64,000 nucleotides of DNA from Pseudoroseicyclus aestuarii (GTDB lineage Bacteria > Pseudomonadota > Alphaproteobacteria > Rhodobacterales > Rhodobacteraceae). The stretch covers positions 434,001-498,000 of the forward strand of contig NZ_QJTE01000002.1 of assembly GCF_003217255.1 (NCBI RefSeq). The letters run 5' to 3'. The translations under genes were made by a program, and so were the position numbers. The notes below the pieces were generated by a model. The model was not told the origin of the DNA. It made no database searches and saw only the letters and a list, made by a program, of their open reading frames with translations. Shown here in pieces: positions 63,079 through 64,000 of this stretch (the first letter of the stretch is position 1; every line of letters starts with the position of its first letter).

Positions 63079-64000
63079 GAGACACCTTGCCCGCAACGAC
63101 CCGCGACCTGACCGGCGACGCCTGGACCCTGAGCGACGCCGACGAAGACTATTCCTGTCCCATCGCCCTGCCCGGCGATGGGGTCACCGCCCTGCAGCAG
63201 GCCGGGCTGATCCCGGACCCCTACTGGGGCCGCAACGAATACGACCTGCGCTGGATCTGCCACCGCGACTGGACCGTCACCCGCGATCTCGACCTCGATG
63301 AGACCGAGGTTGACTTGGTGCTGACCGGCCTCGATTGCGCGGCGCAGGTGCTGCTGAACGGGCAGCCGGTTCTCGAGGCGGCGAATGCGTTCCGCACCTG
63401 GCGGGCGGATCTGTCGGGCGCGGCGAAGGTCGGGAGCAACCGGCTGGAGATCCGGTTCCGCGCCCCGGTCGAGGCCGCGAACGAACGGCAGGCGGCACAG
63501 CCCTTCTACATCCCCTGGCACGAGGGGAACTGCCCGCTGCCCAACGGGAACATGCTGCGCAAGCCGCAGTGCGACTTCGGCTGGGACTGGAACATCGCCC
63601 TCGCGCCCTTCGGCGTCACCGGCGGCATCGTGCTCGAGCCGCGCCATGTCCCGCAGGTAAAGCGGTTGAGCGTTTCGCAGGACTGGCAGGGAGAGGCGGT
63701 GACGCTGCATGTCACCGCCCATGCCGAGAATGCCGAGGGGCAGGAGGCCCTTCTGCGCTTTGCCGGGCAGGAGGTGCGGGCAACCGTCACCGGCGGCACC
63801 GCCAGCGCCGCTTTCCACATCGAGACGCCGGAGCTCTGGTGGCCCAACGGCCTCGGGCCGCAGGTGCTGCACGATCTGAGCGTGACGGTGGGCGAGGCCG
63901 AGGCGCACCGCCGCATCGGCCTGCGCAGGATGGAGCTGGTGGCCGAAAAGGACGCCGCCGGCACCGCCTTCGGCATCCGCGTCAACGGCCATCCGGTCTT
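63075..64000 (+). CDS. Glycoside hydrolase family 2 beta-mannosidase (cut by window edge)
   Basis: The visible 308 residues contain the N-terminal sugar-binding jelly-roll domain (DRWTV-like DWTVTRDLDL, LTGLDCAAQVLLNGQ) and the family segment FGWDWNIALAPFGVTGG, and the start of the second beta domain (LWWPNGLG). The catalytic barrel lies beyond 64000. GH2 beta-mannosidases remove terminal beta-D-mannose from oligosaccharides. There is no signal peptide, so it works in the cytosol on imported sugar. It begins at a GTG overlapping the ATPase stop (GTGA). Confidence 0.9.
   Translation, partial: MRDTLPATTRDLTGDAWTLSDADEDYSCPIALPGDGVTALQQAGLIPDPYWGRNEYDLRWICHRDWTVTRDLDLDETEVDLVLTGLDCAAQVLLNGQPVLEAANAFRTWRADLSGAAKVGSNRLEIRFRAPVEAANERQAAQPFYIPWHEGNCPLPNGNMLRKPQCDFGWDWNIALAPFGVTGGIVLEPRHVPQVKRLSVSQDWQGEAVTLHVTAHAENAEGQEALLRFAGQEVRATVTGGTASAAFHIETPELWWPNGLGPQVLHDLSVTVGEAEAHRRIGLRRMELVAEKDAAGTAFGIRVNGHPV

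Overview
The window is a GC-rich (about 70% by eye), densely packed chromosomal segment. Gene content and order point to an alphaproteobacterium of the Rhodobacterales (Rhodobacteraceae/Paracoccaceae type). Signs of this are the order lpxK - waaA-like - DUF4170 - cysQ - pmbA, a DUF4175 (TIGR02302-like) protein beside lysA, an aa3-type CoxIV peptide, the aerobic cobalamin genes cobH and cobL, ETF-QO, many ATGA/GTGA stop-start overlaps, and a short intergenic repeat around a GGGATATTT core. I saw no tRNA, rRNA, CRISPR array, transposase or phage gene. The left edge cuts lpxK and the right edge cuts a beta-mannosidase gene.

Layout. 1-4125: lipid A/Kdo genes, CysQ and a TldE/PmbA protein, all on the minus strand. 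4126-4683: non-coding, with a strong 6S RNA candidate on the plus strand. 4684-11447: DUF465, a TrmN6-type methyltransferase, DUF2007, polyprenyl diphosphate synthase, ispE, a long TPR protein and ETF-QO. 11668-19176: greA, a membrane protein, a CPA1 antiporter, CoxIV, a lipoprotein, azlCD, a peroxiredoxin, a GNAT and a DgcN-type protein. 19322-25257: accA, a PPOX-fold protein, plsC-ftsX-ftsE and an acidic zinc-ribbon membrane protein. 25265-31442: DUF4175, lysA, a small lipoprotein, argH and a TlpA-like thioredoxin. 31778-34852: cobL and a gene fusing a VDWSA-type domain to CobH, then a small HPGH protein. 35042-42447: a lipoprotein, mutL, a secreted GH3 enzyme and an M16 peptidase pair.

42624-49598 holds an unpaired choline/betaine-type binding protein, an SDR, a LysR regulator divergent from an SbtA-like bicarbonate transporter, and a CLC protein. 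48684-53335 is one minus-strand operon: GntR regulator, amino-acid-type binding protein, two permeases, ATPase and a class-IV aminotransferase-fold protein, with two identical palindromes upstream. 53645-56471 holds dapE, a small conserved protein, a GlsB/YeaQ membrane protein and dapD, so with lysA three lysine-pathway genes lie in the window. A LOG-family gene follows. 57435-64000 is a carbohydrate locus: a LacI regulator divergent from a binding protein, two permeases, an ATPase and a GH2 beta-mannosidase, probably for uptake and hydrolysis of beta-mannosides.

The most unusual observations are two enzymes with altered active sites. The CobH part of the fusion carries Asp and Gln where the Paracoccus-type CobH has its active-site Tyr and His. 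The class-IV aminotransferase-like protein of the GntR operon has no lysine anywhere near the PLP-lysine position. Other points are the 6S RNA candidate, the repeat family, a probable CTG start in the DUF4175 gene and a LysR box that helps to decide a start codon. All assignments come from reading the sequence and from memory of the families; no search was run.
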